Source: Yponomeuta sedellus (lineage: Eukaryota; Arthropoda; Insecta; Lepidoptera; Yponomeutidae). From it: a DNA stretch of 64,000 nucleotides. The first letter of the stretch is position 1. The number at the start of each line of letters is the position of its first letter. The position numbers and the translations under genes were made by a program. The DNA lies in assembly GCA_934045075.1 (NCBI GenBank), contig OW203727.1, forward strand, positions 24,069,311 through 24,133,310. The letters run 5' to 3'. Below, piece after piece: positions 1-11,437 of this stretch. Under the pieces are notes generated by a model. The model made no database searches. It had not been told where the DNA came from and saw nothing but the letters and a program-made list of their open reading frames with translations.

Positions 1-28
1 ACGGTTGTCGGTTCTTCGCGAGAGATAT
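1..28 (-). mobile_element. RTE-like LINE 3' fragment (window edge)
   Basis: The first bases match, with few changes, the segment near 43022-43048. There they belong to the reverse-strand end of a LINE reverse-transcriptase reading frame. Only a scrap remains, cut by the window edge. Confidence 0.4.
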
Positions 29-29
29 A

Positions 30-565
30 TATATATAAACACCTCTTTGCACACTTGGTTGATCCAGCCACGACCCCGTGAATTGCTGACTCCGCCTTTT
101 GCACCGAATAACTTTGCTCCAGCCGCTTATTTCTCGGGTGTAATGGCAACGTCGCTGTCTATTATGCGATGTTGCCAAACATATTCGTCGAAAAATACGT
201 ATACTCTATATATTTTTTCTAACAACTTTATGCCAAAGTGGATCCGTAACGGCCAATTGTTTTAAATGCACTGAGACTTTGTGGCTCCGAATATATTTCA
301 AAAATCAATTACTTGTGTTGGTCCATTTATGTACTCGTACCTCCAGTAATACTTATGTTGATCCGAATAGGTACCGATGCCGTAACGGTCAACAATCAAT
401 TCTAATACCTACGTTGATCTAGATATTTTATATTCGCAATGCTCCTTGCATTCATTGTAAGATCCGCATCGGTTATAACGGTGGAGGTACGGGGGGAGCA
501 CCGCACCTGTGACCGTACAACGCACCCCGCGCCCTTTAGCCTCGCGTAATTTCCTATTGAGTTAA
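30..565. other. Intergenic, no gene recognised
   Basis: AT-rich DNA. The word GTTGATCC recurs (near 57 and 357) and reappears in inverted orientation near 1860-2026. The frame open at 5-265 has no recognisable protein features. Confidence 0.4.
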
Positions 566-672
566 ATATGTCAATAGTTTTGTTAAAACTCGGACAAGTT
601 CCACAATTCCCTATTGTGTTATAATTTTAATTGTGGAACTTGTCTCAGTTTTAACAAAAATATAGACATATT
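566..672. repeat. Long hairpin (inverted repeat)
   Basis: An arm of about 43 bp (566-608) pairs with 629-672 around a loop of about 20 nt, with a few mismatches. It could be a tiny MITE or a folded RNA source; nothing in the sequence decides between these. Confidence 0.6.
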
Positions 673-1140
673 TTTTGACAGTACAAATCCCGAAACTAAA
701 TATCCGTGCCTTTATTCCCTACGAGATGAACTCTTGGGATCGCACATTATGAGTACAAATAATGTGCCACATGTAGACTCAGACCAAGTTATAATAAAGA
801 GAAATTATGGTTTATTCTAAAGGAATATTTTAAGTAATTATGTTTCCGATGTAACCGTTTGTTTTTTTAAATAAATAAATAACATTTTTTATATATTTTT
901 TTAATGAAAATGATGGATAAATAAAAGCGAAATAGCTGATTTTTTAAAGTTGGTTACATATTATGAAAAATCTCTTTACGAGATGATTAAGATGATCCTT
1001 TGCGAGTTACCATTGCCTTTTTTCTCTTTTAAAAGTCAACACTCACTTTATCATTTAAAAAAATGAAAATAAAATCTTTTTCAATCAACATAAAGTTTTT
1101 TATTCGAAATCAACAAATTAAATATAAGCACTTTTATCGT
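673..1140. other. AT-rich, nothing recognised
   Basis: No coding potential or repeat family seen. Confidence 0.4.
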
Positions 1141-1145
1141 CGTCC

Positions 1146-1515
1146 ACTGCTTCTTCAGTTACTCCACTCTGCTGTAGTTGCTCCTCTGTAATTGTTGATT
1201 CTTCATTCATTCTAGTTCGTTGTAACCGGTGCGTCGTCGTCCACTGGTTCATCACTTACTCCACTCTTCTGTAGCTATTGCGTTGTCATTCAGTGAATCA
1301 TGTCATTCAGTGAAAGACAACGCAACAGTCACACAGGAGTGGACAGACTGGTAAACCAATGGAGGACTGGAGTGCGATGCAGTGGATACTGCAGAGTGCG
1401 GTGAGTGAGGAACAAGTGAAAGAGTACATGACAACGCTACAGCTAAAGCAGAGTGGAGTGAGTGATGAACCAGTCTTCACTCGCTGCACTTCGCTTTCGT
1501 CGTTATTTCATCCCT
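1146..1515. repeat. Imperfect fold-back rich in TCCACT words
   Basis: Segments with TTACTCCACTCT and GTTCATCACTTACTCC at 1155-1265 reappear in reverse complement at about 1440-1475. GACAACGCAACAG near 1315 mirrors CTATTGCGTTGTC near 1275. The open frames here follow this low-complexity structure and are not convincing genes. Confidence 0.4.
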
Positions 1516-2035
1516 TGTTTGACCAATCGCTCCATTCTGCTGTGGTTATTGCAGCACCATCCACTGGTTCTTTTCTCATGGTATTTTCTCTATACGATGC
1601 GTCCTCCACTGGTAATGCGCTGGCTGCTGTCCACCGTAGTCGATCGTAGCTAGACATTATAATGTAATTGTAGCCAGTGTGCTAGCACTTTTTGCGTTTC
1701 ACATTTTTGCTACTGTTCCAATTCCATACAAATTGAAGTTAACGTTAACGCGATCGAAGCGTAAGAAAACTCGCACTCAGTACAAAGTAGTATAGTAGCC
1801 CGAACTTGCCAATGAGGAAGCCCTTAGCAAATGCTGCGCCCTGATTGGCCCATTTAAATTGGATCAACAACTGCTCGAACGCAAAAAGGTGGATTTGTAT
1901 AAAAAACTCATAATTATTATTATTACTCATCGTGACATTTGTGGCTCCGAACGGAGCTACATATTTATGGTCAGCTTGCATTGGATCAACAAAAGACACC
2001 CGGATCAACAAGTCAAAATGGATCAACAAATTACT
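1516..2035. other. Intergenic with repeated GGATCAACA words
   Basis: GGATCAACA occurs near 1861, 1984, 2003 and 2020. No gene recognised. Confidence 0.35.
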
Positions 2036-2037
2036 AC

Positions 2038-2092
2038 CTACCATATATCGCATATATATATATATATATATATATGCGATATATGATGGTAG
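2038..2092. repeat. Palindrome around a (TA)n run
   Basis: ACCATATATCGCATATAT on the left is mirrored by ATATATGCGATATATGATGG on the right, with an AT repeat between. Frames running through it are artefacts. Confidence 0.7.
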
Positions 2093-2720
2093 ATAATGAT
2101 GCACCAATTGATGTTCCAAAAAATAAGAGTATGAAAAAACAGCACGACGACAAGTTAGTCAAGCAAAATATGATACTGACACGGGGTATGGGCGCAATAA
2201 ACGGCATTTTACCTTAATATGACCCACACCCTCTCACTCGAAATAAAAGCTCAGCAAACTTTTCTGCTTTATTTTTTTTTTATATTTTATATTGATTTTA
2301 ACATGACTGTGTTGTACTTAAGGTAGGTACAACAATCTGCAATTATGTATATGTATGAATTATGTACAACAAACGTAATCTAATTAGATCTAAGAAATCT
2401 GAAATTATGCACATTGTACATACAACTACGAATGTGCCTGGCTACCCATAGCACAGGGTATCCTAGTTTGGGAGCCAGGACAAATACTGTTACTTTTAGT
2501 ACCTAATAATGGCGTAAATATTGAAGGTTGCTGAATCTGGTATGCCCAATGAAATCACAATCAAAGCGTTTTATTGAAAATAGTATATAAACTGTGAGTT
2601 AACGAACGTTCGACATTCGGCGCCTACTTAAAAGTCTAGATTATTTTGGAGAAAAAATCGACGAAAAACTCCAAACATAGCCTTTCCATAGCCTCTTGAT
2701 ACCAGAGTTTAAATATTATG
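2093..2720. other. Intergenic with a small dispersed repeat
   Basis: Around 2446-2485 lies TAGCACAGGGTATCCTAG. Relatives occur near 39345, 49586 and 61412, so this is a decayed retroposon piece. Nothing else seen. Confidence 0.4.
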
Positions 2721-2721
2721 C

Positions 2722-3040
2722 GCTCGTGGCCTAGCGGAACGGAGTCATTGGAATTAATCACTTGGGTTATGCAACAACAGGCGCGGTCAGGTACTGGATA
2801 GGTGACCATCTTCATCAGATGGGTGACCACGTTGAGCCGTTGGTGCCGGATGTCACGTAATGGCAGTCTTTAAACCATGCCAGAGGCCCTATGGGCGGCT
2901 TGACAACTTCTGACAGCAAGGCCCGTCACTGTCTTACAACCCTCCATCAACCCGGTTTTGGCCTCCGTGGTGGAGTATGGTCTATACCTTCCTGAGGGAA
3001 GAGACCCGTTCCCCTAGGTGGGGATATAATAGGTTAATGA
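2722..3040 (+). mobile_element. 5S-rRNA-derived SINE (SINE3-type)
   Basis: The 5' part reads GCAACAACAGGCGCGGTCAG followed by GTACTGGATAGGTGACC. This resembles the internal promoter end of insect 5S rRNA. It is followed by the shared body (AGTCATTG, GGCAGTC, GAGGCC, GTGGTGGAGTATGG) and the tail GAGACCCGT...GTGGGGA. Nearly full length but mutated. Confidence 0.7.
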
Positions 3041-3804
3041 TGATGAAGGATGAGGATTACCGAACCGTGTAGAACCAGACTCCTTAGTCCATAATTTCAC
3101 AAGATTAATTGAGAACAAGAGAAGCGGTCAAAAAATTGATTGACCGTAATGAGGAATGCTTTTTTTAAAATTCTGAATACAAAGATGCAAAGTCGTTGAT
3201 ATGAAACAATCCGATTCTGTAAAATGAATACCCATCAGTAACATTTCTTGAACTAATCTCACTAGCACTAGTTACTATGTAGTTATATTCTTATGTCTTT
3301 CTGTTTCAACTTCCGCATGTCCCACTTTATTATAGTAGAAGATATAAAAAAATAAATCACTTAGGATTTCAAAGAATTTCAATTTACCTATAGGTACCTA
3401 ACATGTTTGATGATAAAAAAATGTGCAAACGTATTTAATTATACTTAGCGCTGAATCGGAAGTAAGATATTACATTAATTTGTTCTCGACTTAAAATAGC
3501 AACTGAAGTCTAAGTAATAAGTATGAGTAATGGACTTATATATACGCGTCGAATTGATAAACTCCGCCTTTTTTTGAAGGCGGTTAAAAAGTCACTAAAA
3601 CTGATGACACAAGCAATGCAACCGTCGATAAAAGTATATCAGATTTATTGAAAACAAGTTAATATAAAGTAATACTTGGTTAATAACTAAACTAAAATCT
3701 AATTAACATAAACTAATAAAAATAAATACCTATAATTTACAAATAAAACACTTGCCCCAGGTCGGTGTCCCTCGGCAGGGAGCCCAGAATGCTGTCAACA
3801 AGGA
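3041..3804. other. AT-rich intergenic, scrap repeats
   Basis: Contains a small hairpin at 3564-3585 (CCGCC...GGCGG) and an A-rich stretch at 3640-3750. No gene seen. Confidence 0.4.
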
Positions 3805-3837
3805 TAAGTCTGGCCATCCAACGGATGGCCAGACTTA
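3805..3837. repeat. Perfect 15-bp palindrome, 3-nt spacer
   Basis: TAAGTCTGGCCATCC at 3805-3819 is exactly complementary to 3823-3837. It is one of several such perfect inverted repeats in the window. Confidence 0.9.
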
Positions 3838-4212
3838 ACCTTTGGCAGAGGTATGCGCCAGTTCTCGATCGATCGTTTTCTCTCTGATTTCAGTGACGAC
3901 GATCTACCAGAATAGGACCGTAGTCATTGGAACCGGTTGCGCATCGGCTCGCGTAACAATTCCAATGAAAGCGAATGTCAAGGCCGCGACGGAGCTTTCC
4001 TAACCGATGCATGTCATGCGATGAGACGTAGGCCTGCGATACACAAAATACGTAGAGCGAGGGCGGAGAAAAGACGAGGGCATCGTCCTGTGTGTCTTCG
4101 CCCCGGCTTTAGTACATTTTGTATGAAAGTAGATTGGAAAGACGACACGTCTTTTCCGCGCCTTCGCCCCACGGTCTTTATGTGTGTCTGAGACTTCTTC
4201 AATGTAATAACA

Positions 4213-4410
4213 TAACATTTACATACTGGCACATACATTGCTTCTGGCCCCACACTAGGATACCCTGTGTCGTGGAAATCAGAAACAACGACATCACAAA
4301 CATGTAAACATCCAAGACCTGGGGTTTTTTTTTGTCTACAGCCGGGATTCCAACCCGGGACCTCTTGCGTGGTAGCCAGATGCACTACTGTTACGCCACA
4401 GAGGTCGTCA
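4213..4410 (-). mobile_element. tRNA-headed SINE, family A
   Basis: On the reverse strand a tRNA-like head (GACCTCTGTGGCGTAACAG, then GGTTGGAATCCC as B box) runs into a body ending with ATGTATGTGCCAGTATG. Copies lie at 16402-16560, 25320-25518 and 43110-43245. The B box is mutated at one position here. Confidence 0.7.
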
Positions 4411-4424
4411 AATGTGTAAAATTT

Positions 4425-4640
4425 TACATTGATAGATAGATAGAGAACACTTTATTGCACAACCAGAAAATATATCAACCATGATTCTTAAATCTAAGTA
4501 ATGTTATACAGTTGGCGGTCTTATCGCTAAGAGCAATCTCCTCCAAACAACCTTCGGATGGAGTGGATTGCATGAAGAATATAGTCGGCACGTGGTGCAT
4601 GTACATAAATAATTAAATCGAAAATATATTGATAACAAAC
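4425..4640 (-). mobile_element. Retroposon 3' region with GATA tail
   Basis: A (GATA)n tail followed by GAGAACACTTTATTGCAC is the reverse of the tail ending GCAATAAAGTGTTCTCTAT at about 31142-31165. Shorter relatives occur at 11598-11645 and 20642-20665. It resembles the 3' UTR of a LINE or SINE; no coding part is present. Confidence 0.5.
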
Positions 4641-4780
4641 AGCAAAAGAGTGCGAGAATATAATTACTTATAATTACCTACGATACAAAGTACATATATT
4701 TAAATAATAATATACATAGATACCTAAAAAATAAATACATATACAATTAAATACATATAGGTAAGCAACATATACTTATA

Positions 4781-5125
4781 TGATGATTGATTTGAACCCT
4801 TTGTATGGCCCCACCGCTAGGGCACGGATATCTTAGGCCATACTTCTCAACGGTAGTCAAGTTCGGTTTGGTATAGGTCACTGGCGGGCATTGCTGTTAG
4901 AAGTTATTGAGCCGCCCACAAAGCCTCTGACTTGGCTCAAGGACTGCCATTACATGACAGCCTACACCACCGGGCTAACATGCAATGCAAAGCACGGAAG
5001 GGCTCGAAAAAATACCACTAGCGGTAGTCACAACATCCAGGATCTGATCGCACCTATTGTTGCTTAACTTAAGTGTTTGATTCCATTCACTCAGTTCCAC
5101 TATGTGAATGGAATGATTGGTGATT
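4781..5125 (-). mobile_element. 5S-rRNA-derived SINE (SINE3-type)
   Basis: Reverse-strand copy. The tail-side words (CCCTTTGTATGGCCCC) are at the left and the 5S-like segment (ATCTGATCGCACC, TGTTGCTTAA) at the right. Diverged but nearly full length. Confidence 0.65.
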
Positions 5126-5545
5126 CGAGCGCTTCGCTACATACTTTTTATACTATTAAATACAAAAGCAAAATGAAACACTACAATCCGATTGCTGTTA
5201 ACTGAGTAGAGTATTAAAGTGTTATATTTGAGTAAAGTATGTACACGTATGTACGTACGTCGAGGTAAAATAGCAATAAATTACTACGCGATTAAGCCCC
5301 GAAAATATTCTAACTGAAGTATGTACTCGTAGGACCCAATTTTACCTAATGCTTCTATAGGTTATACAGTGCATTTCTATATTCTATCTTACTGTAACAT
5401 CTCCGCTTTAGAGCTTTAAGAACAAGGCCATGCTCGAGGAAGCTGTCTTATACTTCGTTTTCATCATCAGATCGGCTTCAAGTCTCAATAATTATTATAT
5501 TATCTATGTAATTTTCTGTCTTATGTGCAATAGGGCAAAACATAT
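5126..5545. other. Intergenic, nothing recognised
   Basis: AT-rich; no gene or clear repeat. Confidence 0.4.
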
Positions 5546-5548
5546 TAA

Positions 5549-5770
5549 GCAGTTGGTGCCGGCTGCCGTCGATAGATGGCAGTCGGTAAGCCAAGTCAGA
5601 GGCCTTAAGGCGGCTTGTGAAGTTCCACTAGTCATCCATCCACTAGTCTTGCAAGACTCCACCAATCTGGACTTGGCCCCCGTGCTGGAGTATGCCCTAT
5701 TGCCCTATATCTTCCTCAGGAAAGAAACCCGTGCCCCTCGGTGGGCACTTAATGGGTTGCTGATTATGTA
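5549..5770 (+). mobile_element. 5'-truncated 5S-derived SINE
   Basis: Begins inside the body at GCAGTTGGTGCCGGCTG and runs to the tail GTGCCCCTCGGTGGG. The 5S-like head is missing, as expected from incomplete reverse transcription. The reading frame across it is spurious. Confidence 0.65.
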
Positions 5771-6024
5771 TGTGGAGAAATTAACATTAAATTAAATTGA
5801 AGTAGAGTAATTACGTTTTACGAGTACCTAATAAATAATCGCGATTATACACGTTTAGTACATATAACTATGTATAAGAATCGCAGGTCATTAAGAAATA
5901 CCGTTGAACTCAGTTTTAACACTTACACAATTCGGTTCTGTCGACCGTAGATATATTTTAGTTACTAGTTATTGTTCACGGATCATTGTAGTTTTAAGAA
6001 TGCACACATCATAAATGCATACAT

Positions 6025-6155
6025 AACCTCATTCCTGTATCCCAGAGGGGTAGGCAGAGACCAGGGACTGCCACTTGCCACGATCCTGACAGATCAACGT
6101 TCATAAGTCGTTGCATGCACGCACGCCGGTTCCGTGTACTTTGTATCTTTCCTTT
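6025..6155 (-). mobile_element. LINE C-terminal fragment with CATA-type tail
   Basis: The reverse strand matches the end of the LINE frame at 30053-30322: words encoding RACM, then CQDRGKWQ, then the frame end and a TATG-rich tail. Only the last 40 or so codons are present. Confidence 0.6.
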
Positions 6156-6554
6156 TGCTAAATGCACACATCACTCACATGATTAAGGACCAAATGAAGG
6201 AAAGCACCATCACGATTGTGAAAAGTAACACTTTTATATAGGGTTGCTTTAAAGTTAGCCGCAACTGAGTATATCTTCTTTGACCAATGCAACCAAAAAT
6301 GACATCAGTTTTAGAATTCATGTAACACATCGCGTCGACAGTAAAAATGAAACTGTGAGGTGCAGCTTTGGCATGTTGTCCTTAAAACTCGTTCAAAACA
6401 ATAAATGCTACCAAAATCATTTGACAGGACGTCGTCGCACAAAACCTGATATATGGAAACTTAGCCTACGCAAAAATCTGCATTTATAAAAATATACTTA
6501 TGTAAAATAGGCCACTGGTACATATAAAAGTTGACGTGGCCACTAATTCCTTCG

Positions 6555-6858
6555 CAGTCACTTCAGAAGTTTTGACATCATACATCCACCCACCAACTAG
6601 CTGCCCAAAATGAACTCTGTAAGTAATATATTTTATGCCACACCTGGCCATAAAGTGGCTTTTTCTGCACGCTGCGCGTACGGAAAAAGCCGCTTTCTGG
6701 CCAAGTGTAGACATAAAAAGATGTACGTACAACACGGGAGGTAATAAAGAAAGCTCTCGATCGCATATTTACGTCCCTCGCTTGCAGCTCGGGCCGCAAA
6801 CTTCTGCGATCTCGGCCTTTCTTTGTATTACCACCCTAGTTGTGTAATGTACTATTAT
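6555..6858 (-). mobile_element. Non-autonomous TIR element with CGTACGGAAAAAG core
   Basis: Ends at the right with TTACACAACTAGGGTGG read in reverse. It contains the central palindrome GGCTTTTTCTGCACG / CGTACGGAAAAAGCC. The same element occurs at 17138-17572 and 38872-39075. The left end has no matching terminal repeat, so this copy is partial. Confidence 0.65.
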
Positions 6859-6859
6859 A

Positions 6860-7735
6860 TATAACATATTTGCTCATAAAGTGGTTGTAATTACACCAAT
6901 TTCAATATCGTAATGTATCTCATTACGTACCTGTGCGATAATGTAATGTAAAAGGCACGTGTTTTTTTTTTAATAAAGATACTCCATCTAAAAATGAACG
7001 ATACTTTTAAAAATCTTAGCAAAGAGGTTTTATGTCAAGAAAGTGGTCAATATTTTATGAATAAAATTTACTTTGGGAAATAAAATATAACAAATAAACA
7101 TTTAATTCTTTAATTTAATTAATTTTGACAATAAATTACAACCATTTATCTGTAACAAAAACACAAAAATATCAATTTACTTTATTAGTAATAAGTACTG
7201 GCTGTTTGTACCTTTGCCCAAAAAAAAAAAAGTTGATATTTGTGGACAAGTAAAGATAAATCCGCGCGCTTTTTCTTTTCGATGTATTGTTTTTATTTGA
7301 AAATGTCGTCAAGTAGTGATGATAACAAAGTCAGAGTTTTATTCATTTCCTCGCAAAATATGTTATAAAACGTCGTATGACATACTCGTACGTGCGCTTT
7401 GAAAATTACAGCCTCTGCTTCCTTATAGCCCTCGCCGATGGCTCGGGCTAGTAATATCGCCTCGGCTGTAATTTTCAACTTACCGCACTTATATCACAAT
7501 GTACCTACTATTACTCGCTCACATCTTCAAGTTTTCATCATTATCATCGATTACTCTTATTCCTCATTACGAACATACGGTTCTCGACACAGATTTCCAT
7601 AGCGGTCGATTTGCGCCTTCGGTTTGAAGTTTATTTATTGTCTAAGTACAACTTTCAACCACTTCATAATGATCTGTTAGCGGTACCCTCGAGTCGCACT
7701 GCATTGCATGGTAACTCACCATTAGTTCGTGTCTT
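6860..7735. other. AT-rich intergenic, nothing recognised
   Basis: A-rich and T-rich runs at 6960-7130 and 7219-7231. The reverse-strand frame at 7293-7478 matches no family I recognise. Confidence 0.4.
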
Positions 7736-7737
7736 CG

Positions 7738-7830
7738 AAATCAACCCTCGTATGTCCCCACTGCTGGTGCACGGGTATTTTCCTGCATCGCAGGAACGTT
7801 AGGCCATACTTCCTCCAGTTTGCGTCTTGA
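7738..7830 (-). mobile_element. 5S-derived SINE, 3' fragment
   Basis: TGTCCCCACTGCTGG followed by CCTGCATCGCAGGAACG is the reversed 3' end of the SINE. Everything 5' of about 90 bp from its end is missing. Confidence 0.6.
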
Positions 7831-8094
7831 TGTATCTTAATGCACTCCTCGCCTCATCATCTGACAGTGATGTGTTTGGCAATGAATGATAAGTTGTGCG
7901 CAATGAGTGTCTGAGGTTTTGCGAGAGTAAGGATGAAGATGCATGATAATATACCGTGTTGTTTGTGATTGTTGTATAGTATTTTCATTTGTTTCGAATG
8001 TGTTATGTTTCTGTGTAAAGTATAATTATATACGTGTAGTATTATATCGCATTAGTTAAGACTGTAATTATGACCGCATTAGTGCTGCGAGGTG

Positions 8095-8335
8095 TCGGCC
8101 TAGAGTGTTCTCTATAGCACCAACCCAAATTCTTCCCGGTGTCTTAAAAGGCGACTAAGGGACACACACCGGGGGTGGGCAGCAGCGCTTTCTGCTGTAC
8201 GATTCCACCTAACTGCCATCCCCAACCCGCATGCCCAGCGTGGGGATTATGGGCATTACCCCCCAATGATGGCGCTCATAAGGGGAGGGCTATGTCCAAC
8301 AGTGGACTAATATAGCCTGAAGAAGAAGAAGACTG
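8095..8335 (+). mobile_element. Short retroposon sharing an RTE-like 3' end
   Basis: Contains AAAAGGCGACTAAGGGACAC, CAACCCGCATGCCCAGCG and the end GGGAGGGCTATGTCCA...AGTGGACTAATATAG plus (GAA)n. The last 60 bp are shared with LINE tails at 57290-57400 and 59220-59311; the 5' part is not. Other copies are 33511-33790 and 63263-63530. Confidence 0.6.
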
Positions 8336-9270
8336 TAAAGCTGTAAGATTTTGTATTAAATAAATAAAATTGTCCCGTGACTTATTGCTGGACTGAGCGT
8401 CTCTAGGTGGTTTTAGGACGTCCTCTCTTTCTTGTTCTAGTGGGACACAATTTACGTGTGTAATTCAATGTGGCCACGATCATTTAATTACAGTGCTTTC
8501 AAAAATACTAAAATCATAAAACAACACTTAAGTTGTAAGGTCAACAATTCTGTTAAGTCGACGTTTTGGTGATGCAACTTTAAAGTAACAAATTATCGTC
8601 TAACCAAATGAAGTGTGTGTATAAATGGGCTGTAAATTATGGGAATTATGTGTGTCTTCTGTAAAGTGCTGAGGTAAAATTATTTGACGGGATAACAAAT
8701 TCGATAATTATTTAAATTTGTTTCTACTGGCACTCTTAACACAAATTCGATGAATTCTAACACAAATATTCACCTTGAAGACTCGATCTGTCCTAGCCTG
8801 TCTCACTCTTTATTGTTTAACCAGAGAGAAACAGCTATATTATTAATCACGAAACTGGCCTTTATTCAAGCGATACTAGTAATTCAATAGAGAGGATAAT
8901 TATGTAAAATCCAATTCAGTGTCACTTGGATTATACTATCTACGGCCATAAAGTCATGTGTGGACCCAGACGGAATTCTCTTGAGAAAAAATATATTTTT
9001 GGTTCGCCAAGGTTTTACTGCTTTAGCAGAAAATTTGAACACGAACAATTGGTTCTTAAAAAGTTGATGGCTAGAAAGAAAGAAAGACATTTATTATACC
9101 AACAAGACACATCACAGATACAAATTAACCAGATGAATTGACATAATATGAGCACAACAGAAAGAAACGAAAGAAACAATAACCTAAAGAAAAAAAAAGA
9201 CAGATTTAGCCTGTGGTGTCTCTAAATTGCTACAAAAGGGTAACTCATTACGTTACCGTAAATGTTGATA
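8336..9270. other. Intergenic, AT-rich
   Basis: Nothing recognised except a GAAA-rich microsatellite-like stretch at 9070-9215, beside CATTTATTATACC, a typical retroposon tail junction. Confidence 0.4.
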
Positions 9271-9274
9271 TTAT

Positions 9275-9490
9275 CCCGGACTTGGTCCCCGTGGTGGCGT
9301 TCTTTATCATCACATAACTTCAGTATAATTATTGCATGCTACTTGGAAATAGCTGAGCTGTAAGCCGGCCTTGACTTGGGGCCACCAACCCGGGCTTGGT
9401 CAACGTGGTGAAGAATGGCCTAACCTGCCTGCGAGACCCGTGCCCCAGCAGTGGGGACATACAAAGGGTTGATATCATCATCAACTCATC
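9275..9490 (+). mobile_element. Broken 5S-derived SINE
   Basis: Words of the SINE body and tail (GACTTGGTCCCCGTGGTGG; CCGTGCCCCAGCAGTGGGGA) are present but interrupted and rearranged. Confidence 0.5.
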
Positions 9491-9821
9491 ACGCTTTTAA
9501 TGGGCGATCCCAACAGTGATTGAGGCGATAAGTGTAAAATAAAGCGACGTCATCGGCATTCTGAGAGTGACCGGACAATAGTGTTCATGATAAGCTTTAC
9601 TGCGCATTGTCATCGTAGAGACTTCATCATTCAAGCAAACTGTCTATTGAGAAATGCTCATATTTAACTTACACAGCACTTAACCCCAATTGAGGCCTAC
9701 ATTGGCCTACTGTGCTTTTGCAATGTGTGCACTGTGAAATAGATCGGCGACGGATAATTCGTTTTGTGAGCCGATAGGAGAAGGTAATTTATCATATGTA
9801 CATTAAGAGTAACTACAGTTT

Positions 9822-10145
9822 CGTTATCAACCCTTGTATGTCCCCACTGCTGGGGCACGGGTCTCTTTCTGCATCGCAGGAAGGTTAAGCCATACTCCAC
9901 CACGGGGGCCAAGTCCGGGTTGGTGGAGGATTGTAAGACAGTGGCAGGCCTTACTGTCAGAAGTTATCAAGCCGCCCATAAGGCCTCTGACATGGCTTAA
10001 CGACTGCCATTATATGACAGCCGGCACCAACGGCTTAACGTGCCTTGCGAAGCACGGAAGCGCTCGGAAAAATGCCACTAGCGGTAGTCACGGGACGCTT
10101 ACCCATCCTGTACCTGACCGCGCCTGTTGTTGCTTAACCAAGTGA
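9822..10145 (-). mobile_element. Full-length 5S-derived SINE
   Basis: The best-preserved reverse-strand copy. Tail words (TGTCCCCACTGCTGGGGCAC) lie at the left. The body follows, and the 5S-like head (CATCCTGTACCTGACCGCGCC, TGTTGTTGCTTAACC) is at the right. A reading frame of about 100 codons crosses it by chance. Confidence 0.75.
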
Positions 10146-10149
10146 TAAA

Positions 10150-10850
10150 CTACAGTTTATTTTGTAAAAATCTTCAAGTCTGACATCAAGTCTCCTTCTT
10201 CTTCCTTTTAGCTTCTCCGAACTCATGTAGGACTAGAAGTGTCGATGTTGATGTTTCAAGCACTCGTTCTTATTGTTATTGAGGATGTTTGCACCAATCA
10301 AAGATGTTATGTAAAAACTTTACTGTTGATGTTAAATGCTAATGTTTTTTCTATGCGACATAAATTATAACTGAACCCAAAGACACATCATTTATCACAA
10401 AGGTGAATTGCGGTATCTTCTTTTTTCCTGTAACTACTTGAGCAATTTATTTTGTGCGTGCTTTTAGTAATTGTTGACCAATTGATCTTATCAATCATGT
10501 CCCACTACATAATATTGAATTATTTAGTTTAATAAATATACTGTAAAAATATTCTCTACTCACTTTTTACCGATATTGACGCGTCGTCGTCGATTGTAAT
10601 TAACATTCGTAAGTAAGGTCTCGTCTCTTCACAAGGATCTGTTTCCGTTCACAAATATTTTTTAATTGATCTGTTTACAATCAGAGTTGATCTTACAGTC
10701 GTTTATCTCTCTATATTCCTTCTTCTGTCTCTTAGTGGCATTAAAATGCCATAGGTTGACTTACAAACTGTACTAAAATTTTTATTTTACAACGACTTCC
10801 CAATACTTTCAGAGATGTCGCTCAGGTAATACCAAGTTTAGTCTCGAGGC
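10150..10850. other. Upstream region of the cuticle gene, no exon seen
   Basis: AT-rich. GTAAGTAAGG near 10609 is a good splice-donor word but is not preceded by an in-frame ATG exon. Nothing else recognised. Confidence 0.35.
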
Positions 10851-10936
10851 TTTATACTTAGAAAACACTACCCACACAATTCAGTCACTTATCGTAAACC
10901 TTTTGCCAAACAAAATTTTCCTGTGAAATGAAATAA
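10851..10936 (+). promoter_or_regulatory. Candidate core promoter and leader of the cuticle gene
   Basis: TTTATACTTA at 10851 lies about 30 bp before TCAGT at 10881-10885. This is the arthropod TATA-to-initiator spacing. An ATG AAA follows at 10928, the usual start of a cuticle-gene first exon, but a TAA comes directly after it. The spacing is seen; the promoter role is inference. Confidence 0.35.
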
Positions 10937-10946
10937 AAAGGTTTTA

Positions 10947-11156
10947 ATAAAAACTGTTTTTACGCGGATTTTACTGTTTAGACTTTTAGTCCGGATCTAC
11001 GAGTACTCGTTTATTTTACATTTTTACAATTTGCCGATGTTTTGGCACTTTTTCAAGCGCCGTGGTCTTCCGAGACCACTTGAAAAAATGCTGAAAGGTC
11101 GGAAGATTGTATAAATGTAAATTGAACAAGTAAAATTCGAGAAAAACGGTTTTTAT
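10947..11156. mobile_element. MITE with TA target duplication (Tc1/mariner-like)
   Basis: Terminal repeats ATAAAAACTGTTTTT and, inverted, ATAAAAACCGTTTTT, flanked by TA on both sides. The internal GGTCTTCCGAGACC fold and the words CCGATGTTTTGGCAC relate it to the element at 18611-18754. It sits about 20 bp after the candidate start codon of the cuticle gene. Confidence 0.65.
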
Positions 11157-11437
11157 TATGTCTCTGTTATCTTGTCTGTTAACCTTATGTGTTCTGTTAA
11201 CCTTGTGTGTCTCTGTTAACCTTAGAAAATACTCTGAAAATGTTTTATTCAAAGTAGCCCAGAAACTGCGGCTTAATGAACGTTACAAGTCAAACTAGGT
11301 GTCTATTTCAAAATCTAGATAATTTTGGAGAACAAAATTTAGTATGATTACTCAAAATAAACCTGCCCCCATCGGCAATAGCACCAGAGGTCTGAATGAC
11401 TAACGAGGCAGTGTCTGATGGTATATTTCTCTCACAG

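Noticed and set aside
9834..10145. 103-codon frame
   Set aside because: It lies wholly within a 5S-derived SINE copy.
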